From Membranipora membranacea (taxonomy: Eukaryota > Bryozoa > Gymnolaemata > Cheilostomatida > Membraniporidae), in contig OU612073.1 in the NCBI GenBank assembly GCA_914767715.1, positions 6,262,001 through 6,326,000 of the forward strand: a stretch of 64,000 nucleotides of DNA, in the 5' to 3' direction. This document shows positions 47,961 through 60,430 of the stretch, piece by piece (the stretch's first letter is position 1; every line of letters begins with the position of its first letter). A program made the position numbers and the translations under genes. Below the pieces are notes generated by a model. It ran no database searches. It worked only from the letters and a program-made list of their open reading frames with translations, and was not told where the DNA came from.

Positions 47961-49200
47961 AAACTACACAGTGAGACACTACATGACACAATGATACAAA
48001 CGGAGCTACTACTATGTTATAATGCTGTTATGCTAAAGCATGATAACGAATTGTCTCATTTGTCTCATTTTGTCTCTTTTGTTTTATCTAAGAATAACAA
48101 TTTTCTTAATTTATTATTTATTGATAAATCTTTAAAATATTTATTATATCAGTTTTTATATGTTTTTCTGAGAAAATACAAGCTTGAGAAAAAATAATCT
48201 TTTATTCTCAACTTATATATATCCTTCAGAAATTATTAAATTTGTTACCATTGGTATTGAAGTGTGGAGATAGGAGCTCCTTATTTAAATCTTGTTGTGT
48301 CCTTTCTGTGAACTATTTACAAAACTTCCTCTACCTGGACCATCACTCACTACTACTGAAAAGCAGGCTTTCTGTGGAACAGGGTAAGAACATGTTGTTA
48401 TGTTATTGAGATGATTAATTCTTGGTTGTGTCAAATAAATTCTAAGTACAAGTTGATCAGTTAGTGGGCAAGGAGTTGGGTGCTGTCCAGGGAATGGGAT
48501 CAATTCAAAAGAGTATGCCTAAGGTCAAAGTGTTCAGCTTGAGGTGTTGTCTGAATTGATCAATTCCCAGTTCATGCAGACCTTATTCTAGTATGTACCC
48601 TCAGTCCATTGTTCTACTACTACACCACCTGGAAACCAGTGAATCAACGATCGAGTCACAGTATTTCTAAGTAACTCATCAATCAATTCTAGTCCACTTT
48701 CATTGCAAAGTTGTATAGTATCTGTACATTAACACAGGCCTAGGTGGATGGCTCAAATTATTTATTATTTTGTTCACAGCTGATAATTATGCCCAAAAAA
48801 GGCCCCAGCGATGAGGACTGGTAGAGGCGACTTCAGGTGTATACCAAGGATTCAAAAGCTATGAAACAAGGCATGGCTCCGAGGAAGGACAATAGAAGAA
48901 TCTACACCAAATATATGGCCATTGCCACATGCCCCAAACAAGGAAAGTCCACCTTGCTGAGGGGTCTCTGTGGTGAAGCAATCCACTGCAAATGTGGATA
49001 CCACGACAAAATAGTAAGTTGGTGATATACTCTCATTTTATTACTATAATGTATTGCATGACCTACCCACCTACATGGTGATAATCATTTAAAATTGCAA
49101 CTTACTAGAGACTTGTACTGAACTATGTAAGAATTATGAGTAGTGTAATATTAAGAAGTATACATTTTCCCCTTAAACTCCTGTGTCATCATAGAGTTGA
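47961..49200. other. Intergenic with one unassigned ORF
   Basis: A plus-strand frame around 48790-49018 (MPKKGPSDEDW, one in-frame stop, then a Lys-rich, Cys-containing stretch ending CKCGYHDKI before a possible GTAAGT donor) looks like a degraded exon or transposon piece. I do not recognise the family. The rest shows nothing. Confidence 0.35.
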
Positions 49201-49204
49201 AATT

Positions 49205-49252
49205 AATTTACGGATATCCGTGGTCCGTGATTGCTAATATATGCCACTGCTG
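49205..49252 (-). mobile_element. Solo end of a hAT-like MITE
   Basis: On the minus strand it reads CAGTGGCATATATTAGCAAT followed by CACGGACCACGGATATCCGT, matching the start of the complete element at 54235. The other end is not present nearby. Confidence 0.7.
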
Positions 49253-49254
49253 CG

Positions 49255-49420
49255 TGCTACCAACTATGTGTAGTATAACCAGTTGAGGGTGTGCTATTTA
49301 TATTTTTTTGTCATGAAAGCTTGAAATCAATTAAAAATTAAAAAACAGCTTTCTTTACCCATATATCTCCAACATACAGCAATGGAATTGAGTAAGCTTC
49401 ATTGGTCTGGGTGGACGAGT
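49255..49420 (+). repeat. Dispersed repeat with tRNA-like head, copy 2
   Basis: About 165 bp nearly identical to 13285-13460 in the palindrome spacer, including the closing GGGTGGACGAGTGG tRNA-like motif. Confidence 0.8.
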
Positions 49421-50245
49421 GGTAATTGTATATAATACGTAATTGTAAATAATATGTAATTGTATATAATACAATTGTATATAATAGGTACAATACAATT
49501 ACGTATTATATACAATTACGTATTATATACAATCATGTTTTATATTCAATTTTATATTATATACAATTACGTATTATATACAATTACATATTATATACAA
49601 TTACGTATTATTCACAATAACGTATTATTCACAATTGCGTATTATATTCAAGTACATATAATATTCAATTAAATATTATATACAAATATATATTATTTAC
49701 AATTATATTTCATATACGATTAAATATTCTATTCAATTATATTTCATTTACAATCATATTATATACAATAACATATTATATTCAATTATGTATTATATAC
49801 AATGATATATTATATTCAATAATATATTATAAACAATTATATATTATATTCAATTATATATTATATACGATTGTATATTATATTCAACAATTTTAAATAG
49901 AACTACATATTATATACAATTATTTAATATATTCAATTATATGTAATATACAATCATATATTGTATTCAGTTATATATTATATACAATTATATATTCTAT
50001 TCAATCATAATATATAAACACGAGCATGTATAATATACAATTATTTATATAAATATACAATCATATATAATATACAATCATATTATATTTATATTTATTA
50101 TATGCAATTAAATATCATATACAAGAATATACTAGTATATTCAATATACAATTATATACAATTTTATACATCATTCAATATACAATTTTATACAATATTC
50201 AGTATACCATTATATACAATATACAATTATATATAAATATACCGC
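49421..50245. repeat. AT-rich minisatellite of TATATTATATACAATTA type
   Basis: About 825 bp built from diverged 15-20-bp units combining TATTATATACAATTA and TATTCAATTATA. The first 50 bp run in the opposite sense (ACGTAATTGTATATAAT), so the array starts with a small inverted junction near 49480-49510. Almost no G or C. Confidence 0.93.
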
Positions 50246-51130
50246 AATTATAACATGCTTGTTGTGCGAGCAGACCTGCCAACCCCTGAGGGGGGAATTG
50301 GAAACTGCTCTTCGGGGTAAAATATGAAGCCCCTAGGGCATGGTATGGGCCAACAAATTATGCTAGGCTGCCATAATTGAGCATGTGAAGTTGCTGCCTG
50401 AAAGTGAATTCTGCACATGTGAGTTAATTGGTACCAACAGTAACTGGCGGGTTTGTAACACAACATGGTATGTAGAGTGAGGGTTATGATGGTGAGGTGG
50501 TAGCAGAGTGGAGATGCAACTCTAGACGGTTGATAAGACGTGATATATTGAATGGTGAGACATGAACAGTTGAGACATCAAATAGTACTAAAAGAAATAA
50601 TGAATTTGTTACATGGAAACTTGTTTACATTCACAATGCCTAACTGTAGGAATGCCAGTAATATTGTATTCTATTGTACTGTACACACTGTGTCTCACAT
50701 ACCGTATCATACTGTGTAAAGTATTCAACTTAAAACAAATTCAGAATTATGAAATCAATCTTGGAGCATGTTATATATCACCAAAGTCAGCTGATAGTTT
50801 ATTGGCCCCTGAACATAGTGCTAGCCAATCATACTCTTAGAGACAAATTTATCACTTAAACAAAAGGTTTAGCTTGCCTCACTAAAAGAGTAAGACAGGA
50901 AAGCAACATACCAAAACAAAAACAAACTTGAGAGATACAAGGAGCTAATGTCAGATTGGCAAGACGACTTTTATAAGCAGCAGAGAAGGTTTTGAAACAG
51001 GTGAGAGGGGGAAAGTCGTGAGACGAGCGTGAGAATCGTGAGAAAAGGGGAAATTGTGAGACACACGTCAAAGTCATGAGACTTGGCAGGTCTGTGTGCG
51101 AGAGGCCCGACAAAGTTCAAATCCCAGTGA
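50246..51130 (+). mobile_element. tRNA-derived SINE split by a hAT-like insertion
   Basis: The pieces 50246-50270 and 51103-51130 join, after removing the insert and one TGTGCGAG, to the same sequence found intact at 47811-47870 on the other strand. B box is AGTTCAAATCCC. Confidence 0.8.
50271..51094. mobile_element. hAT-like non-autonomous element, 824 bp
   Basis: Perfect 12-bp inverted ends CAGACCTGCCAA / TTGGCAGGTCTG and a perfect 8-bp target duplication TGTGCGAG (50263-50270 and 51095-51102). No transposase frame. The uninterrupted SINE copy at 47.8 kb confirms the insertion boundaries. Confidence 0.92.
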
Positions 51131-53190
51131 GGACAGATTTTATTTACAAATAATCTTTTTTACTTCTTTGTGGTTTAACTTGTTTTGTTTCGGTACTGAC
51201 ACCCACTTGATCATTAAACTTAAACACCTGGAGTATTTCGCACAGCGCTTTGCAAGTTTCAGTATATATACCTGGCTGTAATCACTGAAAATAATTTTGT
51301 TGGTGGAGTTCTGCCACATTATAAGACAACAATACTCAGGCTGTCTACCTCATAAGTGGCATGGAAAGGACGTACATTTTAGTTTGCACTTATAATGACA
51401 TAGCCAATTGGCCATCCATCATAAATTCAATCGACAACTTGAGTGTATATCATCCACATTCCACACCCCTGATATTGTGGCATTTATGATCGAGGCATTT
51501 CTAGTTATTTTTTATCTAGGATTTAAAAAAGACCATATGTGGTGGATTTTCCACCACAGCTGAACATTCAAAATAAAATTTCATGTTTCATGAGTTGTCT
51601 TCCCTTTTTATCATTTATAGTAACTGGCAAAATCCCTCCCCAATTTATCTTGCCCGATAAATATGTGCAAAGTATCTCCATATCCCTTCCCTCCCCTCCC
51701 CAATTTATCTTGCAGGATGAATAAGTTAATAGTTTGTCCATATCCCCCCCCCCCAAAGCCAGCCCCAAAGTCAGGTCAATTATATTCCCAGCCCAGATAG
51801 AGTCGGCGTAGTCTTTACCTTCCCCCCTCAGATAGAGTCGGCGTACTTGGTATATTCACAGGCAGATAGAGTCGGTGTACTCGATACATTTCCATTTAGA
51901 TAGAGCCGGCGCACTTGTTTTAGAGAGTCTGCATACTCAGCATAAATAGGCAATGTGCATGGTTGCAGTGGCGGGTATCGCCGGCTTAGGGTAACCCCCT
52001 CAAAATCCTCTACACATAGACAATTAGTATAATTGGCTGACGCTAGATGGTAAGGATGGATGCAAGGCTGATACATTTTATTTGACTTGATTCTTTATGC
52101 CATAATGAACTACAGGAAAAAATGTCTTACAATACATTTCGTTTCGCTGTTCTACCAACCGCCATGGTAATACGCTTCAAAGAATTGCTCATTGATTTTA
52201 GGTCTGATGAAAAAAATTCTTGACTGTTTACCATATGGATCTAGCAATTGATTTATTTATTTATTTTATTTATTGAGGTTTTCTAAAAGTTTATAATTAA
52301 AGGAAATTAAAAATAACTTGTTGACCTCAATGAAACCTCCAACCTGGACTGAGTTTTCAGCATCCTCTTCCTCTGCTAAATTTCTATCCATTTTGTTCTT
52401 TGAATGATAAGGAAGACGAAAACGAAACTGGAACAATTTCACACATGACTGTTGAGTATTTTTCTAATGCGATCAGAGATTATCATGTTTGCTATTTGCG
52501 GAGCAAGGGTTTATTGTGCAAATTAAAACAAAGATCTCCTGCCAATATCACTTATCTATGTTTTATCAGTGAGCGTATAAAGAGGTGATGGTGTTATTCA
52601 TCCCATCATGCTTATACACAAAGTTTCAAAGTAAACTTAGTATACAGCATTGGCTTCGCATAGGGCAGGAACTGTCTGGAATATCTGCGCTTGTTTGAAA
52701 AATTATAGCTCCATATAAATAAGTGCTAAAGAGCTGCAGTCTGGGTACCCTGGCTAGATTAGGCCAATTTTTAATCTCTCAATAACATAAGAAATTTTCA
52801 CACAAACTCCTACTCCCCTCTTGCTCTTCTGACTACAGCAAACACCTGCACAGGTTCATATCAGCACAGCAAAATTATTAATATCCTTATCTATGTCAAT
52901 ATACACAATGTGTTATCGGATTGAATTCTTTAAAAGCATTTAGGCACAGATAAAAAGTGGGTGTTACCTCAGAAGGAGAGTAGAGCCTATCACACATTTC
53001 ACGTGATGATACATCATATTTATGGTATCATTCGATCGTAGTCTGCTGTCTTGGTCGCAGGTGTATTATTCCAGCCAGCTAAGGTCTACACACACGAGCG
53101 GTTGCTTTTAATATAGCGAGGTAAATACTTTGAATGAGTTATTTGCAGGTATCCGATTGTTTTTGTTTTTATGCTAGTTTGTTGTAACTT
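51131..53190. other. Intergenic with minor tandem repeats
   Basis: Two copies of a ~61-bp unit with CTCCCCAATTTATCTTGC (51636 and 51697) and four degenerate copies of AGATAGAGTCGGCGTACT (about 51796-51915). The remaining sequence, including a 62-codon frame at 52400-52588, is not recognisable. Confidence 0.5.
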
Positions 53191-53559
53191 GGATTTTTTT
53201 TTTAAACGTTTATTGACAAGCAATCTTCATCATTAAAATGATGTTCTTCCTATTGTGCCAAGATAAAACAAATATGAATAAATATGGAATAGATAAATAA
53301 CGAAGAAATATGGATGATAAAGACTAACAATGAAAATGGTTATGTCTTAGACATGTAATACATGAACGCATATTGTCGGAATAACTTTAAATTGTTTGCA
53401 GACCTGATATGTTGCGGAAGGCTATTGAAAATTATAGAAAGATTGCAAAGAAAATTGTTCGATGGAGGTTTTAGATAATGCGTGTCCCTCATCTGAAAAC
53501 GATGTATATTAAATGAAAACTGTTCACATATATAACATGGAGCCAATATAATAAGTATT

Positions 53560-56243
53560 TTATAGCCATAAATGGCAGAGAAATAACTGGCAAGCTGTGG
53601 TAAGGGGGAGAAGATTTAATGATCTTGAAAGATCCTGTGTTGATATCAGATGCCTTGGAATGAAATGTACAAAGGCCCGCTTCTGTAGTAAAAATATTGG
53701 ATTTGTTATGTGAGCAGGGGCTAAGCTATAGTAAATATGAATACCATAGATTAAATAACAAAAAATGAAATGATGGTAAAAGGTCATCGCCGCATTTCTT
53801 CCAATACAAAATCTGCATTGCTGAAAATGTGCAAGATTAGCCTTTAGCTTTTTTGAAATATATTCAACATGATCAGTCCATGAAAGTGTGTCGTGTATCA
53901 TATAGCCAAGGAGTTTAGTTTTGGCTTGTATCCCAAGTTCAGATCCAGAAATTGATAATGAAAACTTTGTGTTGGGTGATGCATTACAAAGAAGATAGTG
54001 TGATTTTTTTGTGTTGATCACCATTTTTTTTGACTTACACCATTGGTTTATCTCACTGAGATCAATATTGCAAGATCTCCCTAACTGAAAAATGTTATGG
54101 CTTGTGGCGACAAAAGTAGTATCATCAGCGTAAACATTGACAGTAGTGAAAAGATGTAAGTTTAAAAGATCATTGATGAATATAGAAAATAATGTTGGGG
54201 CAATGATTGAGCCTTGAGGGACAGCTTTCCGAATCAGTGGCGTATATTAGCAATCACGGACCACGGATATCCGTTAACCAAAATCTGTGATTACCCTGTG
54301 CAAGCCAGGCTGAATAGCTCAGTGTGTAGAGTGTCTGCCTGGTAATCACTGTTTATTAAGAATGTTGTTGGTCCAAATAATGATGGCGGATTTTTTTTCA
54401 AATGGGTGCTTTATAACTGGAGCATTTTTACTTTTCCCAAGGGGGGTGTCTTATAAATGAGGAATTACGGTACATACAGAGTTTGACTTTTGACCTTGAG
54501 CTGGACAAGCCAATCAAAAGCCCGGTGTATTGACACACACCCACACCCTCCCGCCACGCCTACGGCGTGTGGATCGGGCTGCGCCCGATCATTATGCTCA
54601 TCTCTAAAAAGTCAGTGACTGAAATTTTTTTGAATATACGCCCCTGTTCCGAATAGGTAGTAATGTGGAATTTAACTGGTTGAATGTTACATATTGTTTT
54701 CTGTCATTTAAAAAATAAGCTAGCAGTTCATGGGATGATCCAGTTATGCCATATCTAGACATTTTCTGAAGAAGTATAGCATGATCAACACAAACAAACG
54801 CTTTTTTAAAACCCAGAAATATTATAGAAATGTAATAACCTTGAGATTTATAGTCTAGACAATCACTAAATATCTTATGCATAGCATCTGCGCAAGAGAA
54901 ACCTTTTCTGAAACCTGACTGTAAATTGTATAGGATTTTATTTGATTCCAAATATGTCTGAAGGTGAATATTGATGTGTTTCTCAAAGATTTTGGATAAA
55001 ATTGGTAAAACTGATATTGGTCGAAAATTGGATTGAACATTTCTATCACCACCTTTAAAAATAGGTGTGACTCTAGCTGATTTCCATTCTTTTGGGAAAA
55101 CTCCTTCAACCTAAAATCTATTTATCATGTCAGTAAGGATGTCAACAATATAGGGGAATGTTATTCTCAGTATTTTCACTGAAATATTATCAGATCCAGT
55201 AGATTTATTGTTTGAGATACTAGACATGTATTTAATACAGTCTGATGGTGTCAAATGCGGAATAGGATTCATTTTCGCTTTTCGCAATTCTTGCATGAAG
55301 AGTTGGCAATTTACTACTCAAAACATCTGCAATAGTAGTGAAGTGAGTGTTCAAAGCCTCTGCATTTAGGTCCGACACTAAATCAGAACATCGTGTCGGA
55401 TAACGTTCAAAGCATCCAATAACGGTTTTGTATTTTTTTTTTTCTTTTTCTTACAGATCAAGTTTGTTACTAGATTTCTTTTGATACGATAGTTAACCCA
55501 ATCCTTGCCTGATTTGAATGTATCCCGCAACTTCATCTCCCTTCTCACTTCATCATCCATCCACATTGGCAGGATTTTTGACTTAACAAATCCGGATTTT
55601 ACTTTAACTAGTTAGTTGACAAGTTCCATCAAAATTTCGTTCCAGTCAATATTACTAAAAACTCTGGGGATGTCAACATCTGTGAAATGACAACAATCAT
55701 TGTATGTGATCTTTGTCCTCTCTCTAGGTACTCTAAATCCCTTTCCTAGAATTCTTGATGTATAAATAAGGAAATGATCAATCAGCGAATAATTTAGAAC
55801 TTAAGTGTCATAAAACTGTTCCAAGAAACTGGTTTAGATGGAGGCCTATAAACAAAAGGGACAACGAATTTTCTCTGACAATCTGGTTTGACAACTAAAC
55901 TTATGCTTTCAGGCATGGACTGATCAAGCGATGGTAAAAGTTGATATTTTATGTAAGTTTTTATATAGCATAGAAGACCCCCACCAGCCTTCTCAGGTCC
56001 GTCATTCCGAATCATATCGTATCCAGGAATAGTGTAAAAATTGTTCTTTTCATTCTGAATTATGAAATTCTCAGTTAAACAGAAAATGAGAAAATCTTCA
56101 GTTTGTAAAATGCTCTTTCCCTCATCAAGCTTACCGGCTAAACCTCTAATATTAAATTGAGCAATATTGAAAAATCTTATAGAGTTAGACATCGATATGT
56201 TTTTCAAAATGACATCTAATTTGTTCTGAGGGAAGTAAAACAC
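53560..56243 (-). pseudogene. LINE ORF2: endonuclease and reverse transcriptase (disrupted)
   Basis: The N-terminal frame (56243-55794) has FNIAQFNIRGLAGKLDE, the IPGYDMIRND motif, AGGGLLCYIK and FVYRPPS, typical of an AP-like endonuclease. Further frames (about 55566-54604) give the reverse transcriptase with NNKSTGSDNIS, the FRPISVLPILSKIFEK segment, LQSGFRKG and DHAILLQKM. After the MITE insertion the frame resumes with VYADDTTF (54112-54141) and the thumb. Several frame changes and a missing stretch after the endonuclease show it is not functional. Confidence 0.85.
54235..54646. mobile_element. hAT-like MITE inside the LINE, 412 bp
   Basis: Ends CAGTGGCGTATATT and, inverted, CAGGGGCGTATATT; flanked by a perfect 8-bp duplication TTCCGAAT (54227-54234 and 54647-54654). 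It carries a tRNA-like A-box segment (GAATAGCTCAGTGTGTAGAG) and a GC-rich hairpin near 54550-54592. It splits the LINE reverse transcriptase just upstream of the YADD motif. Confidence 0.9.
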
Positions 56244-57424
56244 CTCTCTGGTTGATGGCTGTTAAAAGTTGTGTTGGATTAATGAACTTAACCCTAAAAG
56301 TACGAAGAGGCTTACCATTCTTCTGGAGCCTGATAGTTGTTGCTCCGGGTAACTGACTTTGCACTTGCTCCTCCAGTTCTGCATCAATGACATACAGTGG
56401 CACACCTTAAAGCATAGCCACATTGACAGCATGTCTTGGGGTTAATGGTCTTCCTAATATGGGAATCCCCAAATGATGTTGTTTTCCATTTCTTTATCAT
56501 AGCGTCAGCTGCTGCAGGAGAATCCATCTGGATCATAATACGTGGATTGTCTGAGTTTAATTTGATGGACTAATTTTTTCGATAAGAATGGGTCCATACT
56601 CCTGGTTTATCGTCCTTCTCACTAGGTCATGAGAGAATCCTGTAAATGTTTGTGATGTTTTCTGGATAGAAATAACTATGTTGTTATCAGGTTTGAATTC
56701 TGTAGTATTCTTGCGTTTTTCTGTGTTAAGGTGTAGCTCCACAGGCCTACGTTTCATCGGTAGTTGCCTACCCACGCGACGTGTCGGGACAACTCCACCA
56801 GCTACACAGGCCAACGCGTAGGTTGTGCAGTGCAAACGATGCTATATCATTGACCAATCATATTGCACTAAAAAAATTATTGTAATTGTAATAGAATATG
56901 AGAGCCAATCAGAAAGGAGGGGTGTGATTGTATTGACCAATCAATGAAGCGTGGGCAATGAAGCGTTGGCACAAAGACCAACATGCTGGTGTGTCTATAC
57001 CGATGCAATATAGGATAACCAACGTTGACCTATGACGTCATTCGTAGCGTCGGTTAGCTGTTACAGACATAACGTAGGCCTGTGGAGCTACACCTTTACT
57101 TTGAGGTGCTGGGGTAGGCGGGTGTCTTTGGCGATTTCGTTTGGTCGTGTTGGTGGGTGGTGATTTAACTTTGGAGTTGTCAACATCTTGCCATACATTG
57201 TGATTTGTTGTTGGAGGAAGTTCCATTAAATTAGTCTGTTGTTGTGATGTTGTGGCGGAATCAGATTGTTGATTGTTGTTTACATTATTTTGAAATTCTG
57301 ATCTTCTTTTATTTCTATTACTCATCCAATCTGTCATCGCAGTGAACTCCCCTTTTAAATGCTGATGGATAGCATCTTCTGCCTTGGCTAACCTGTTTAG
57401 AATGATTTCTTGCTTTTCACTCAT
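56185..57424 (-). pseudogene. LINE ORF1 (MITE-interrupted, frameshifted)
   Basis: Starts MSEKQEIILNRLAK, with a helical N-terminus and a Gln/Asn/Pro-rich middle, then is split by the MITE at 56729-57095. Past the MITE come TEKRKNTTEF and FTGFSHDLVRRTI, then a shift near 56570, then a segment with CCQCGYALRC and GATTIRLQKNGKPLRTFRV, similar in layout to the gag-like RNA-binding part of jockey/CR1 ORF1. The reading frame on the two sides of the MITE is compatible once the insert and one TTA are discounted. Confidence 0.7.
56729..57095. mobile_element. Harbinger-like MITE, 367 bp, TTA duplication
   Basis: Perfect inverted ends of about 25 bp (AGGTGTAGCTCCACAGGCCT...), flanked by TTA on both sides (56726-56728 and 57096-57098). 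A 3-bp TTA/TWA duplication is typical of PIF/Harbinger elements. No ORF inside. Confidence 0.85.
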
Positions 57425-57430
57425 GAGCTG

Positions 57431-58367
57431 CTAGAGACTCAAACTATTTACATATTGAAGTATCCACTGTATGTCAAACACTTTAACTCATGATACTGGA
57501 ATGATTCAAGTTCAGGCTATTCATCACACATGGCATAATATAGGTTACTTGCTCAGGTCGAGATAGTGGTATTCCACAACCAACCACTACCAGCAACCCG
57601 CCTAATTTTGTTCTTCAGATATTTTCCGATCGAAAAATGCTAGAAAAAAACTCATTTATGTTTCTGCTTTAGACGTTCTATATGTATCATTCACTTTGAA
57701 TGTTAATACAATGCTCAGTCTTTAATTTTTTTCTGATCATCATTCAATCCTAAATTTCTAGTTTTTGTTAAAATATTTGGTTTAAAAACTCGATTGTAGA
57801 AACCTCAATGATTATCAGCCTCCCAACAAAAGGGTGTTGTACTGTATTTATTAACTGGAATAAATCACTATATCTGCCAAATAAAATAGTGTATAATAAT
57901 GAAAACTGACTTGTTAATCACTACTTTCCCTTCTCGTATGAAAACTGTAATGGTTCATCAAAAGTATTGAATTATCTGTTACACCCAGAGAGGGGTATAG
58001 AATATTTGACACTCTTCAAGGAGAAACTCCCATATTATTGACAATTAATTTTTCACTCGTGTTTCTACCAAACATTTAACTCTTGCATTGAAATTCTTGA
58101 AAAGAGATTTGCTTTCTCTCAAAATTGAGGAGAAAACTCTCCTTATGTCTTTGGTATCCAGTTTTCCATTCTAATGTATCCCAAGTGAAAATGTATCAGA
58201 TATTTGACCAACTTATGGCCGAATACCCAAGATAACAGATACCCGTCTTTTATTCATTGTTGCTCATGTTTTGTTTGTCTGTTTGTTTACTCCGTACCAA
58301 AAATATTTTTTTCATGTTACTCAAATTAAATGATTTATGATCAATGTCATTTATATAATGTTATTAT
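57431..58367. other. Intergenic, nothing recognised
   Basis: May include the LINE 5' untranslated region next to 57430. No other supported feature. Confidence 0.5.
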
Positions 58368-60422
58368 CAGTGGTACTTTTGTAAGGGACAATGAAGTGGA
58401 GCTCTTACTTATTTATATTTTTTAATTCATCAATCAATCCTCCCAGCCGGCAAGGTTTAGCCAGCAACCTTCTGTAGAGGTTGCCAATGGGCAGCTTATT
58501 GTTAGCCAATATCCTCTGACATCACCTGTCTTTGATAGGTATGCCAGAGGGAGCCAGATATCCCAATTTCCCAGCAACAGATATAATTTGTTGTAGATGC
58601 TTCTGCTTTTATTTTCTTGCCATTGGCGGTTGCAGAAATAACTTTTCTGGACTGACAACACATAGCCAACACTCAAATATTAATTTATTTACCATCTATA
58701 AGTATGGCTCCAGCATGAGAACAGTATACTCCCCATTGTTTTGGACAGGGCTCTCAACCACTCAGGTTTAGCCCAAGTTACTCAGATTTTTGGGTTCAAC
58801 TCAGGCTATTCAGGGGATTTTAGAATGTAAGCTAAAAACTCTGATTTTGCTCGTTGGCAGAGATGAATGATATATAAGCAATGCTAAATGTTGCCTTACA
58901 ATAATTTATGCCATATTATTAATGAATGATCCAGTATTAGATTCTAGTTGTGATAAGCTATGTAAATAATACTGCACTGTCTATAGCTATACTAATAATG
59001 CCTCTCACTGCACTCACTGTAATAATACTCTCACTGCACTGCCTATTCAAGTCATTTCTAAATCAATGATCAAACAATGATCCCAGAGATCCCAAGAGAG
59101 TTTTACACCTTTGAAATACCACTATGCGACATGCTAATATCAAAACTCAGGTTTCGAATCCTCCCAGGCTGAGAGCCCTGCTTATCCAGGGAGTAAAAAA
59201 AATTGAAGTGGAGCTCAGCTCCACTTCAAGAAGGGTGTTTATAACCAAGTGGAGTTGAGCTCCACTTACTCACTGTACAAAAGTACCACTGGTAATAATG
59301 TGAAAACATGGCTAAGCTAAAGAAAATTTAAAGCACCATGAGTATGACCATGATCAAGGTCAAGGTCAAACTAATGCTAAATTTTTTTAAACTTAGCCAT
59401 GTTTTCACATTATTACTACAATATTTAGTGCAATCTGTCAATGGAACAGGGAAAAAGTCAAAGCTCAAAGTGCTGAAGATTAGAGCTAAAACAGCAGAAG
59501 ACAACTACTGAAACTATACCGAGAAGTACCTGGCCATCCAAAAAACCAAAAAAAACAAAACCCGTGGCCGTGTGAACAGGGCTAAGTGCCACCAATAAAG
59601 TATTTGATCAGTATGTATAACCAAGGCCCGATTTCAGTCATTTGAGAACTAAGAGCAAAGCTTTATTATTGACAAGTATGAAACTGCAATCCATTCAGTC
59701 GTTGTGAATCCAAAAAATGTTTACCTGAGGAATCGATAATTACTAAGCGATGCATTGTTTATTACTTTGTAATGCTGTGCTTCGTTTCACTTTACAACAC
59801 GAGAAGTTTTGTCTCAAACGATCAGAACCGACTATGCTGTATCGCTTGTTTTAAGAGCATACTCAGAGTCGATGGGCTCTGACCTTTCACCTGGCGACAT
59901 CAGTGACATGTCCCTGTTGGTTTTGGCTGGTTGATTGATTTATTACATATCACAGACAACAGTACATGTTGCATGTACGTACTGGCCTTAAAATTAGACA
60001 TTAACAAGAATTGGAAGAAATTCAGAGCTCTGTTGGATTGTTTAAAACAAATGATCATTTAAAGTATGTACAAGGTGGCGAAAAAAACTATCTCTGCCCC
60101 ATGCTCCTCTATATTTAATGGTTGGATATCTTCCGGAGGGGCATTGACTTCGTTTGATTGTTTGTTACTTTTCAATCAAAGTATCAAGATTGACCGAGAG
60201 TAACGTTATTGTGCTGTTTATGCTCAGGGCGTTTTACACCTCTAAAATACCACTATGCGACATGCTAATATCAAAACTCAGGTTTCGAATCCTCCCAGGC
60301 TGAGAGCCCTGCTTATCCAGGGAATAAAAAAAATTGAAGTGGAGCTCAGCTCCACTTCAAGAAGGGTGTTTATAACCAAGTGGAGCTGAGCTCCACTTAC
60401 TAACTGTACAAAAGTACCACTG
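58368..60422. mobile_element. hAT-like composite element, 2055 bp
   Basis: Starts CAGTGGTACTTTTGTA and ends TACAAAAGTACCACTG, flanked by a perfect 8-bp duplication GTTATTAT (58360-58367 and 60423-60430). The last ~200 bp are duplicated internally at 59119-59292, and that inner copy is followed by GTAATAAT. A 25-bp perfect inverted repeat (GTAATAATGTGAAAACATGG... near 59293 and its complement near 59393-59417) lies next to it. A further TIR-like pair CAGGGCTCTCA occurs at 58745 and, inverted, near 59169 and 60300. No transposase frame was seen. A short Lys-rich frame near 59460-59595 ending in CACCAATAAAG looks like a retro-copied 3' end but is unassigned. Confidence 0.82.
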
Positions 60423-60430
60423 GTTATTAT

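Larger units (their letters stand above)
53194..57430 (-). mobile_element. Nearly full-length but broken LINE with ORF1 and ORF2
   Basis: Minus-strand non-LTR retrotransposon. The 3' end has AATAAA (near 53208) followed by an A10 tail (T run 53194-53203). ORF2 gives endonuclease then reverse transcriptase; ORF1 starts at 57424. It is interrupted by a 367-bp MITE (56729-57095) and a 412-bp MITE (54235-54646), and carries frameshifts. Jockey/CR1-group by motifs; the clade is uncertain. Confidence 0.88.

Noticed and set aside
49421-50245. CRISPR-like array
   Set aside because: Units are diverged, AT-only and without regular spacers; the genome is eukaryotic.
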